From an uncultured Nitrospira sp. (GTDB lineage: Bacteria; Nitrospirota; Nitrospiria; Nitrospirales; UBA8639), in contig CABVRQ010000126.1 of assembly GCA_902500695.1 (NCBI GenBank), positions 1 through 6,756 of the forward strand: a stretch of 6,756 bases of DNA, written 5' to 3'. Positions 1 to 5,908 of this stretch are shown here, piece after piece. The position numbers and the translations under genes were made by a program. How positions within the stretch are numbered: position 1 is the stretch's first letter; every line of letters starts with the position of its first letter. Under the pieces are notes generated by a model. The model did no database searches. It was not told the DNA's origin and saw only the letters and a program-made list of their open reading frames with translations.

Positions 1-756
1 GCCTTCCTTCGCCATCACACGAAACACGGTCATGGGGAAGAGCACCACGTGATATCCCATACCGGAGAATTCCTGGACGGTGAGATAGGGGGTTTGCCCC
101 CATTCAGTCATATTGGCGACAAGGATGCTCCCGGAATGTTTCAGAGCTTTGGCTGCCGTTTCAAATTCGTAGGCTGACTGTAGGGCCTCGGGAAAAATCG
201 CGTCAGCGCCGGCGGCCCTATAGGCTCGCGCCCTCTCAATGGCCCCATCGAGACCCTCTACAGCGCGAGCATCCGTCCTCGCAATAATGACAAGATCCTG
301 GTCCTGCTTGGCCTCAACCGCCGACTGAATCTTTTCACACATGCCCTCACACGAGATCAGATTTTTTCCCGGCAAATGGCCGCAACGTTTTGCCAACACT
401 TGATCTTCAAGTTGGATTCCCACCGCCCCGGCTGATTCTAATTCCTGGACCGTGCGATAGACCTGGTGTCTCTCTCCAAATCCCGTATCGGCATCGACGA
501 TGACCGGAATCCGAACCCTTTGGGTCACATAACGGGTTTCCGTCACCACCTCCGTCATCGTTAAAAGCCCGATATCAGGTAATGCCCTGGAAGCCGCCAG
601 CCCCGCTCCGGACACATAGGCTGCCGAAAAACCTGCATCCTCAACCAATCGAGCTGTAAAAGCATTAAACACGCCTGGCACAGCCAACGTGTCTCGTTGA
701 AGCTCGGTTCGAAAGCGGCGTGCCCGACTCTGTGAGGTTATCTGTTTCCCACTCAT
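1..756 (-). CDS. prpB: Methylisocitrate lyase PrpB, C-terminus cut by window edge
   Basis: PrpB cleaves 2-methylisocitrate to pyruvate and succinate, the last step of the cytosolic methylcitrate cycle. I translated 252 residues from the ATG at 756; the frame stays open to base 1. Family members run about 295 residues, so roughly 40 C-terminal residues are missing. Hallmarks of the isocitrate lyase/PEP mutase superfamily are visible: YVSGAG at 47-52, the Mg-site VDAD at 87-90, the catalytic KRCGH at 123-127 with C125 as the likely catalytic cysteine, and ARTDA followed by VEGLDGAIERA in the second half. Resemblance to E. coli PrpB is strong throughout. The start codon overlaps the prpD stop as ATGA (753-756) and no strong Shine-Dalgarno precedes it, so translation is probably coupled to prpD. 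Other lyases of the superfamily (dimethylmalate lyase, oxaloacetate decarboxylase) are less likely given the KRCGH loop and the neighbouring prpD. Confidence 0.94.
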   Translation of the reverse strand, partial: MSGKQITSQSRARRFRTELQRDTLAVPGVFNAFTARLVEDAGFSAAYVSGAGLAASRALPDIGLLTMTEVVTETRYVTQRVRIPVIVDADTGFGERHQVYRTVQELESAGAVGIQLEDQVLAKRCGHLPGKNLISCEGMCEKIQSAVEAKQDQDLVIIARTDARAVEGLDGAIERARAYRAAGADAIFPEALQSAYEFETAAKALKHSGSILVANMTEWGQTPYLTVQEFSGMGYHVVLFPMTVFRVMAKEG

Positions 757-2141
757 CGTGTATCCATGACCGGTAGTGCCGACACTAGCGATTTGACGTC
801 TTTCAGGTGATCCAGTTCCCACACGGTTTGGATGATCTTCGATCTGTCTTCTCGGCCGATTTTCCGTGAGGTCAACTTCTGAAACTTCAATTCCAGTGCG
901 CGATCGGTGAGCGGGCGCCGTGGATGACCTCGGGGATGGTCAATCTGAGCCGTAAACGTCTTGCCGTCCATCAGAGTGACGTCAATTTTGGTGGCCATGG
1001 CATCCGGATATCGCTCAGAAAAATCTTTGACCTCTTCAACCCGGATTTTCTCCATGAGATTCAAGAGAACGGGGTCGTTCAGTCGATGCGGGGAAAATGA
1101 CCGGGGAGAAATTTTTCCATCCGTAAGGGCAACTGCCACGCAAAAGGGAAGACTATGATCGGCCGTCTCACGGGTTTTGGGATGCCATTTTTCGGGGTCT
1201 CGCCCAATGATTTCGATGGCGACATCGCCACTGCCGACAATGATTGAATTGATTCCCTGGAGGACACATTCTCCATACTCCGCGAGTATGTGTTCACGAA
1301 TGGTGAATGCGGCTTCCACCGCAGATTGAGCATGATATTCCAACGGATGGGGCTTAATGTAGGTGTCAAGAATTTTATAAGAAGAACCGTCCATTCCCCC
1401 CATGTCCGGAAGAGAGAATGTCCCCGAAATCACCTTCATAAATCCCTTCTCCCCTTCAAACATGGCCCCGGGTCCGGTCATACCCTCCCGGGCTGCATAC
1501 CCTGCGAAGATTCCATTCCTGCCGGCATTGGCAAACGCACAGGCTTTCCATAGGGAGACTTCCCCCACTCTGGTCTGACGAAGCGCGCCAGCGGTAATAC
1601 CCGCCAAATTGAGTGCATGCACGATCTGTTTTTTGGGGAGCTTGAGTAGCCTGGCTGTGGCGACCGCGGTAGAAAACGCTCCGTAGGTGACGTGATCCCA
1701 TCCTCGGGAGCGAAGCGCGGCGGCATCACACAGACGGCACTGAATCTCATAGGCCAGCACAATGGATTGAATCAATTGCCGCCCATGAAGGTGAAGACTT
1801 TCGGCAACCGCCAGACAGGCCGGAATATTATCAGACGGATGAGCCGGTTCTTTTGAGAGATAGGTATCGTTATAATCGAGATACCGGACCGCCGTGCCAT
1901 TGGCAAAGGCGGCCATATCCGGGCTTGTTCGATGGCGGGTTCCCCATACAGTCGCCCCTTCGTTTAATACAACGTGTGTCGCTAGACGCCTGGCAATCCT
2001 GCAAGGGAGTGCGGTGATAGCCCCATAGGCACAAGCCAGACTATCCAAGACCCGTCGCTTCACCTCATGGATCACTTCAGGAGGAAGGTTCTGAAAGGTA
2101 AGAAACTCCGCATACTTCGCTAGCCGTTCAGCAAGCATCAT
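753..2141 (-). CDS. prpD: 2-methylcitrate dehydratase PrpD (MmgE/PrpD family)
   Basis: PrpD dehydrates 2-methylcitrate to 2-methyl-cis-aconitate in the methylcitrate cycle that disposes of propionyl-CoA. The 462-residue product is close to the usual 480 or so. The N-terminal helical domain has the family opening LAERLAKYAEFL and a VLDSLACAYG segment at 31-40. The PrpD-type active-site stretch NGTAVRYLDYNDTYL (81-95) is followed by HPSDN at 101-105, closer to true PrpD than to cis-aconitate decarboxylase or other MmgE relatives. The C-terminal half carries the family's ETADHSLPF segment. Two ATGs sit in tandem at 2141 and 2138. The only upstream purine run is a G6 stretch directly against the start, so initiation probably relies on coupling with the preceding gene, whose end it overlaps by 14 bp. 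It overlaps prpB by 4 bp downstream. An aconitase-type partner (AcnB or AcnD) would be needed to complete the cycle and is not in the window. Confidence 0.92.
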   Translation of the reverse strand: MMLAERLAKYAEFLTFQNLPPEVIHEVKRRVLDSLACAYGAITALPCRIARRLATHVVLNEGATVWGTRHRTSPDMAAFANGTAVRYLDYNDTYLSKEPAHPSDNIPACLAVAESLHLHGRQLIQSIVLAYEIQCRLCDAAALRSRGWDHVTYGAFSTAVATARLLKLPKKQIVHALNLAGITAGALRQTRVGEVSLWKACAFANAGRNGIFAGYAAREGMTGPGAMFEGEKGFMKVISGTFSLPDMGGMDGSSYKILDTYIKPHPLEYHAQSAVEAAFTIREHILAEYGECVLQGINSIIVGSGDVAIEIIGRDPEKWHPKTRETADHSLPFCVAVALTDGKISPRSFSPHRLNDPVLLNLMEKIRVEEVKDFSERYPDAMATKIDVTLMDGKTFTAQIDHPRGHPRRPLTDRALELKFQKLTSRKIGREDRSKIIQTVWELDHLKDVKSLVSALPVMDTR

Positions 2142-2910
2142 CCCCCCATGCGTTCAGACCAGGCGGCATCTCTTTCCATGAAAAGAACTCTTCGCCGCGT
2201 AGACAATTGGGACATTCCGAAATTTCCCATTGAGGCATCGTTATATTCGTGCCGTAGTAAAAGGGATATCGGGACATCAGGTCGTCCATTAATGGGAACT
2301 GCCCGCTATCCCGACGGGCAAACACCATCATCCCGACCACATGACCGCCATGATCGGTCACAATGGTTTCAAGTTTGTTGACGCAACTTCCTCGCGCTGT
2401 CACATCATTCATCACCACAAAATTATCCCCTTTTCGTATCGAGTCTTCAGAAATCTCCACCCCAATCTTTCCTGTTTCCGGATTGAAAGGAGCGTAGACC
2501 ACTCGCACAGGCATATGAGGGCTGAGGATGGTCGCCATACCCTCTGCCAGCAACCGTGCATCCGAGGCCGGAACGAGGAGTCCGTCGATTCGATGGTGTT
2601 GGCTCAGGCCCAGAACCCACTGCCCCATATCCTTACTGATAAGAGAAAGCCGGTCCGCATCACGTGCAATGGCTTCAAATCCTAAATAGGTCGCGGTATG
2701 GTGGCCGGACACCACTGAGACATGAGTATCGAACAGGACTGCCTTTGAGTCGCGCAATATCCGAATGACCTCGTTTTTCGACAATGAGGAACAAGGGGAT
2801 CTTTCGACAATCGCTCTAAGCCTTTCCTCGACGGTTGAATCAACATAAAGCCTTCGTTGATAATCGACCAACTCCGATATTCGTTTGTGTTTTTCAAGCA
2901 CCAGATTCAT
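2128..2910 (-). CDS. Orotate-PRTase-like phosphoribosyltransferase with Cys-containing tail
   Basis: This is a 260-residue type I phosphoribosyltransferase-fold protein whose substrate I cannot name. It resembles orotate PRTase: an N-terminal helical extension (1-55), a 'VVSGHHTATY' stretch at 66-75 like the SG-H-S-x-Y signature of PyrE, a DGLLVPASDARLLAEGMA segment (109-126) in place of the PPi loop, and a PRPP-loop-like VVMNDVTARGS at 165-175. That loop keeps D169 but has N168 where the family usually has Asp/Glu, so PRPP binding may be altered. The C-terminus has CPNC at 233-236 and ends in C260, which could bind zinc. I chose ATG 2910 because AAGGAG (2919-2924) lies 8 nt upstream; the TTG at 2916 would be too close. 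Two bases separate it from the preceding gene's stop, placing it firmly in the operon. Possible roles are base salvage, a nucleotide-modifying side reaction, or a PurR/PyrR-like sensor; none is shown by the sequence. Confidence 0.7.
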   Translation of the reverse strand: MNLVLEKHKRISELVDYQRRLYVDSTVEERLRAIVERSPCSSLSKNEVIRILRDSKAVLFDTHVSVVSGHHTATYLGFEAIARDADRLSLISKDMGQWVLGLSQHHRIDGLLVPASDARLLAEGMATILSPHMPVRVVYAPFNPETGKIGVEISEDSIRKGDNFVVMNDVTARGSCVNKLETIVTDHGGHVVGMMVFARRDSGQFPLMDDLMSRYPFYYGTNITMPQWEISECPNCLRGEEFFSWKEMPPGLNAWGDDAC

Positions 2911-2912
2911 GT

Positions 2913-3896
2913 TCAATTCTCCTTGATAATCTTCGTTTTCAATTTTCCAATAGGCTGAATTTCCAACTCCACGACATCATCCGGTTGTAAAAACCGGTCC
3001 ATCTCCAATCCACATCCCCCACCCACGGTTCCGGAGCCAAATACTTCACCGGGATAGATTGTTTCTCCCCTGGACACATGTTCAATCATTTGAGCGAACG
3101 ACCAGTAAATGGTCCCAAATGACCCTTTCGACCAGACTTCTCCGTTGACACGAGCCACCATGGCGACCTCCTTCAGGTCTGGAATCTCATCCGGCGTCAC
3201 CAGGCAGGGTCCCAAGGCCGTGGCAAAATCTTTCCCTTTTGCGGGTCCAAGCCGACAGGCCATTTCCTGGAATTGAATGTCCCGCGCACTGAAATCATTC
3301 ATGATGGTATAGCCGGCAATATAGTCCCAGGCTTTATCCACGGGGATATCTCTCCCCTTTCGACCAATGACACAGGCCAGTTCAAGCTCATAATCGAGTT
3401 TTTTGGTCTGTAACGGCCATAGAAGAACATCTTCAGGTCCGATGATGGTCAGTGGGTTGCCTTTGTAATAGACCGGCGCGTTGTACCACTCCGGCGGTAT
3501 GGGTTGACCGCGTTTTTTTGAAGTCGCGGCGATATGCGCCTCAAAAGCAATAAAATCAAGAAGAAGAGGCGGATGAGGGACCGGCGCCAGCAACGAGACC
3601 GCCTCTCTGTCATACACAATCGTTTCACCATCAGGTCCGTGAACCGAATGGCCTTTTCCACTGATATAGTGAAAAGCCTCCCGGGCTCTATTCATTGCCG
3701 ACACCTCTCCTTGAAGAAGCTCCAGCATCGACGAGGGAACTTCAGCTGCTGCCAGCCTGGAGGGTTGAGCCTCGCCTTCATCCGCCAACATCCGCTGGTA
3801 GGCCATGTTCAGATCAACGATGGTCTCATTGTGAAGCGCTCCGACCCGTGCAAATTTTCCAACCGGTGAGTGAACCTGGAAGGTGACAAGTTTCAT
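2913..3896 (-). CDS. Fumarylacetoacetase-type hydrolase (FAH family)
   Basis: The enzyme hydrolyses a 2,4-diketo acid C-C bond; given its neighbour, the probable reaction is fumarylacetoacetate to fumarate plus acetoacetate, in the cytosol. The 327-residue protein has a short N-terminal domain and the C-terminal FAH beta-roll. The eukaryotic FAH active-site set can be traced: D114 and H121 in DFIAFEAH (same spacing as mouse D126/H133), E170 and E172 in DYELELA, D201 in NDFSARDIQ, K222 in GKDF, and a GSGTVGGG loop near 287-294, with E298 a possible partner of the catalytic His. The retained D-x6-H is typical of true fumarylacetoacetase and helps separate it from decarboxylase-type relatives. 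The ATG at 3896 overlaps the hmgA stop as ATGA and has GGAG 6 nt upstream; the in-frame TTG at 3908 lies over that ribosome-binding site and is unlikely. The usual bacterial FAH is about 330 (short form) or 420 residues. A maleylpyruvate/fumarylpyruvate hydrolase role remains possible. Confidence 0.87.
   Translation of the reverse strand: MKLVTFQVHSPVGKFARVGALHNETIVDLNMAYQRMLADEGEAQPSRLAAAEVPSSMLELLQGEVSAMNRAREAFHYISGKGHSVHGPDGETIVYDREAVSLLAPVPHPPLLLDFIAFEAHIAATSKKRGQPIPPEWYNAPVYYKGNPLTIIGPEDVLLWPLQTKKLDYELELACVIGRKGRDIPVDKAWDYIAGYTIMNDFSARDIQFQEMACRLGPAKGKDFATALGPCLVTPDEIPDLKEVAMVARVNGEVWSKGSFGTIYWSFAQMIEHVSRGETIYPGEVFGSGTVGGGCGLEMDRFLQPDDVVELEIQPIGKLKTKIIKEN
2919..2924 (-). promoter_or_regulatory. 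Ribosome-binding site fixing the PRTase-like start
   Basis: AAGGAG on the minus strand lies 8 nt before the ATG at 2910 but only 2 nt before the TTG at 2916. This decides for the ATG and shortens the protein by two residues. The site lies inside the 3' end of the FAH gene. Confidence 0.75.
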
Positions 3897-4999
3897 GTTG
3901 TGCTCCAACTCATGGAATAGTTCTTCAATTCAACGGCCTCAGCCTCAAGCATGACATGAAATGGACGCCGTGACTCCACCATCACCGCAACTTCATTCGT
4001 CTGTGTTTGTGTTTGACTGGCCTCAACCGCCCCTGGATGCGGTCCATGATGGATGCCCTGGGGATGCAAGGTCAGAGTCCCTGGATGGATGCCCGACCGA
4101 CTGAAGAAATTTCCCTTGTGATAAAAGAGGACTTCATCGAAATCCGTATTTCGATGATAAAAGGGGATTTTCAACGCTCCAGGCTCACTTTCTAGAGGCC
4201 TGGGGGCAAATGTGGATATCCACACCCCTCCTGCCTGGAAGGTCGCATGCACACTGGGAGGCAGGTGATACCGTGGACTGGTCACCGGTCGAAAATCTCG
4301 AACGTTGAGTTTCGTCGGCCAGACCTCTCCCTTCCACCCGACCACATCCAAAGGAGAAAAAGGATAAAACACCTTGGTATAGGTTCCATCCCGTTTGATG
4401 CGAAGCTCCCATTCATGCTGACCTTTATTTTTGGCAGGCGTTGGCAATTCCGGCACCACGAGAACCTCGGGATCGAATAGCGCATGCTGTCCTAACAAAC
4501 CCCGTTCAGGCAGCATGACCGGTCCATGAGTTTCGATGATCAACACGACCCCGGGCCCTTCCTCCACAACTGTCCGGTAGGTCGTCCCTTTGGGAATAAC
4601 CAGATAGTCTCCGGGTTCATAAGACAGCACGCCGTAATCGGTTTCCAGTAGACCACGCCCTTTGTGCACAAAATGCACCTCATCGCCATCCGCATTCCGA
4701 AAATAATACGGCATCGTTTCTTTTCTTCGGGAAATATGCACCCGGACATCCGGACTTCGTAATATTTCAACCGGTCGGTCTTCTTTGGAGAAGAAATCAG
4801 GAGGAGTCAAGTCGTGACATTGAAAAGCCCGAGGCCTGCAAGGGCCATCGATTCGGAGCCAGTTGGTGGGAGGATGCATTCGATACAGATGGGAAGCAGG
4901 ACCGGCAAATCCCTTTCGCCCATGCTCCTCTTCATACAGCCCAGATGGGATGTTGACATGCGCTTGGCGGGGTGATTGGCCTTTCCTTGTTAAGTACAT
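3893..4999 (-). CDS. hmgA: Homogentisate 1,2-dioxygenase, short bicupin form
   Basis: HmgA opens the ring of homogentisate with O2 and Fe(II) to give maleylacetoacetate. This 368-residue version is shorter than the roughly 430-residue proteobacterial/human form and matches the short-type layout (N-terminal GLYEEEHGRKGF, then SHLYRMHPPTNW). Active-site positions can be placed by motif: H251 in PPSVHATF (human H292, base), H282 and E289 in HRNTDFDE (human H335/E341 iron ligands, with one extra residue between them) and H317/H318 in HHGPHPG (human H371). An N-terminal cupin copy at 98-114 mirrors the metal cupin but lacks the ligand His. A Gln/Thr-rich stretch, QTQTQT, lies near 329-334. AAGGA at 5004-5008 supports the ATG at 4999. 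The gene follows the HPPD-like gene by 42 bp and overlaps the FAH gene by 4 bp, which supports the tyrosine/homogentisate assignment. Confidence 0.88.
   Translation of the reverse strand: MYLTRKGQSPRQAHVNIPSGLYEEEHGRKGFAGPASHLYRMHPPTNWLRIDGPCRPRAFQCHDLTPPDFFSKEDRPVEILRSPDVRVHISRRKETMPYYFRNADGDEVHFVHKGRGLLETDYGVLSYEPGDYLVIPKGTTYRTVVEEGPGVVLIIETHGPVMLPERGLLGQHALFDPEVLVVPELPTPAKNKGQHEWELRIKRDGTYTKVFYPFSPLDVVGWKGEVWPTKLNVRDFRPVTSPRYHLPPSVHATFQAGGVWISTFAPRPLESEPGALKIPFYHRNTDFDEVLFYHKGNFFSRSGIHPGTLTLHPQGIHHGPHPGAVEASQTQTQTNEVAVMVESRRPFHVMLEAEAVELKNYSMSWSTT
3903..3906 (-). promoter_or_regulatory. Ribosome-binding site fixing the FAH start
   Basis: GGAG on the minus strand lies 6 nt before ATG 3896, which overlaps the hmgA stop as ATGA. 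The upstream in-frame TTG (3908) immediately precedes this site and has no Shine-Dalgarno of its own at proper distance, so the protein should begin MKLVTFQ. Confidence 0.7.
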
Positions 5000-5041
5000 G
5001 GGGTCCTTTCTGTTTTCTTAAAACCCTCACGCCATGGCTCT

Positions 5042-5593
5042 TTATGGAATATGCCCAAAATCAATAATGGTCTGCTCCACTCCCTGCGTTTGATTACGTT
5101 CAATATCTTGATACAAAGACTCGACCGTGCTCTTCACAAACGTCTTGGACTGTTCCTGCCCCTGTCTACGCTGAGTGAGTTCAAAGAAAATTCCACTGCC
5201 GGGAAACAGTGGATAGGTAAAACGCTGACGGAGTGGACCAAATCCATCCCGTCCTTCCTTGACAGGTCCGCTAAACTTCACGCCATGGGCCTCCCATTCC
5301 TGGCACACGGTTTCGATATCGTCAACTTCCAGGGCGACATGTTGAATGCCGGGCCCAAACCGCTCGACAAATTCCGTAATCTGTGACTTACCAGTTTTAT
5401 CCCGCCCCTGCATGAGGGCGACCCGGATATTGTTCCGTTGAACCACGATGGTATCCATGCTGGATCTATCAGAACCCACATCGTTCGCAGACCAGATCGT
5501 TTGAAAACCGAGGATATTGTTAAACAGGTGTTCGGCAGCATGAAGATCATTCACACAAAGCGTAATGTGATCGATTCCAACCGTGTCACCCAT
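5042..5593 (-). CDS. Single-domain 4-hydroxyphenylpyruvate dioxygenase-like VOC protein
   Basis: The 183-residue product is one vicinal-oxygen-chelate domain, probably first gene of the operon. It matches the catalytic C-terminal half of HPPD, which converts 4-hydroxyphenylpyruvate to homogentisate. The Fe(II) facial triad is complete: H9 in GIDHITL, H85 in FGPGIQHVAL and E138 in FFELTQR. The GxGxQHxA and FFE-x-xQR signatures are those of HPPD rather than generic glyoxalases. The C-terminal stretch 152-167 resembles the HPPD gating helix (ALFEAIERDQ type). Full-length HPPD is about 350 residues with a degenerate N-terminal VOC domain; none is encoded here, since only an AT-rich 315-bp intergenic region lies upstream. 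AAGGAG at 5600-5605, 6 nt before the ATG, supports this start. The position immediately before hmgA fits homogentisate supply, but glyoxalase or another ring dioxygenase activity cannot be excluded. Confidence 0.75.
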   Translation of the reverse strand: MGDTVGIDHITLCVNDLHAAEHLFNNILGFQTIWSANDVGSDRSSMDTIVVQRNNIRVALMQGRDKTGKSQITEFVERFGPGIQHVALEVDDIETVCQEWEAHGVKFSGPVKEGRDGFGPLRQRFTYPLFPGSGIFFELTQRRQGQEQSKTFVKSTVESLYQDIERNQTQGVEQTIIDFGHIP

Positions 5594-5693
5594 TGGATAC
5601 TCCTTCCATATCAGGAAATCGAAACGACTTCTGCAGACTTATCCTTTGCCTCAGGATCCTCCGTCTCTCCATGAGCCTTGCCAGCCAAATTTA

Positions 5694-5722
5694 ATTATAA
5701 TTTACCATTAAAAAATAATTAA
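5694..5722 (-). promoter_or_regulatory. Candidate sigma70 promoter for the catabolic operon
   Basis: On the minus strand, TTAATT (5722-5717) is followed after 17 nt by a perfect TATAAT (5699-5694). The -35 matches TTGACA at only three positions, as in many activator-dependent or AT-rich promoters. Predicted start is near 5687, giving a leader of about 94 nt to the ATG at 5593. In AT-rich DNA such matches arise by chance, so confidence is moderate. Confidence 0.45.
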
Positions 5723-5725
5723 TGG
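5705..5725. promoter_or_regulatory. Inverted repeat CCATTAA-N7-TTAATGG, candidate operator
   Basis: Perfect 7-bp arms at 5705-5711 and 5719-5725 flank a 7-nt AT centre, giving a 21-bp dyad. It covers the candidate minus-strand -35 hexamer and most of the spacer, the position expected for a repressor site controlling the operon. The binding protein is unknown; no regulator gene is in the window. There is no U-tract geometry that would favour a terminator. Confidence 0.45.
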
Positions 5726-5790
5726 CAATCTTTTAAAAAATCCCACTTATGCATGGAGTTTTCAATAATTACAACGCCCACAGTCATTGC

Positions 5791-5818
5791 TTGTTATCCG
5801 TAAAAGTTTTATTATGAT
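5791..5818 (+). promoter_or_regulatory. Candidate sigma70 promoter for the di-iron gene
   Basis: TTGTTA (5791-5796) is followed after 16 nt by TATGAT (5813-5818), a good match to the -35/-10 consensus. The predicted start is near 5825, about 84 nt before the ATG. A weaker alternative is TTGCAA (5839-5844) with TATCTT (5860-5865) at 15-nt spacing. Confidence 0.45.
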
Positions 5819-5823
5819 AATAA
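5809..5823. promoter_or_regulatory. 15-bp palindrome over the plus-strand -10
   Basis: TTATTATGATAATAA is a perfect odd-centred palindrome containing the candidate -10 TATGAT. Aligned from 5810 it matches the 19-bp Fur consensus at 13 positions by hand count. TTTTATTAT recurs at 5807-5815 and 5826-5834, a direct repeat of 19-bp period. A metal-responsive repressor would be plausible for an iron enzyme, but AT-rich DNA makes partial Fur matches common. Confidence 0.35.
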
Positions 5824-5839
5824 TATTTTATTATTTACT

Positions 5840-5857
5840 TGCAAACTGACATTTGCA
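5840..5857. promoter_or_regulatory. Dyad TGCAAA-N6-TTTGCA
   Basis: Perfect 6-bp arms at 5840-5845 and 5852-5857 form an 18-bp dyad just downstream of the favoured plus-strand start. A third related half-site, TTTGCG, lies at 5864-5869. It could be an operator or a leader-RNA element; nothing else supports a function. Confidence 0.3.
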
Positions 5858-5908
5858 CTTATCTTTGCGTACAAATGGGATTCAGACACTCCGAAAAAGG
5901 AGGCCACC

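Larger units (their letters stand above)
5594..5908. promoter_or_regulatory. Divergent intergenic control region
   Basis: This 315-bp gap separates the minus-strand operon from the plus-strand di-iron gene. The core 5687-5840 is about 78% A+T by hand count, in contrast to the coding DNA on both sides. I found no credible ORF, tRNA or riboswitch in it. It holds promoter candidates for both directions and several short dyads, listed separately. Predicted leaders are about 90 nt on the minus side and about 85 nt on the plus side. Confidence 0.8.

Noticed and set aside
2341..2685. 114-codon plus-strand ORF
   Set aside because: Antisense to the PRTase-like gene, no ribosome-binding site and no recognisable motif.
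3534..3869. 111-codon plus-strand ORF
   Set aside because: It is antisense to the FAH gene, whose active-site residues are intact; the predicted peptide is Arg/Lys-rich with no recognisable family.
3894..3908. TTG start at 3908 giving a four-residue longer FAH protein
   Set aside because: The TTG abuts the GGAG that serves the ATG at 3896, and the ATG forms an ATGA overlap with the hmgA stop.
5051..5386. 111-codon plus-strand ORF
   Set aside because: Antisense to the HPPD-like gene, which carries the HPPD signatures over the same bases.
5653..5660. AGGATCCT palindrome in the operon leader
   Set aside because: An 8-bp palindrome alone is expected by chance and has no supporting context.
5687..5834. 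AT-rich tract considered as a replication origin or attachment site
   Set aside because: No DnaA-box clusters, iterons, integrase or tRNA end are visible; divergent promoters explain the composition.
5594..5908. A lost N-terminal HPPD domain upstream of the half-size gene
   Set aside because: The gap is too short (315 bp against about 450 needed) and its AT-rich core shows no residual HPPD-like coding.
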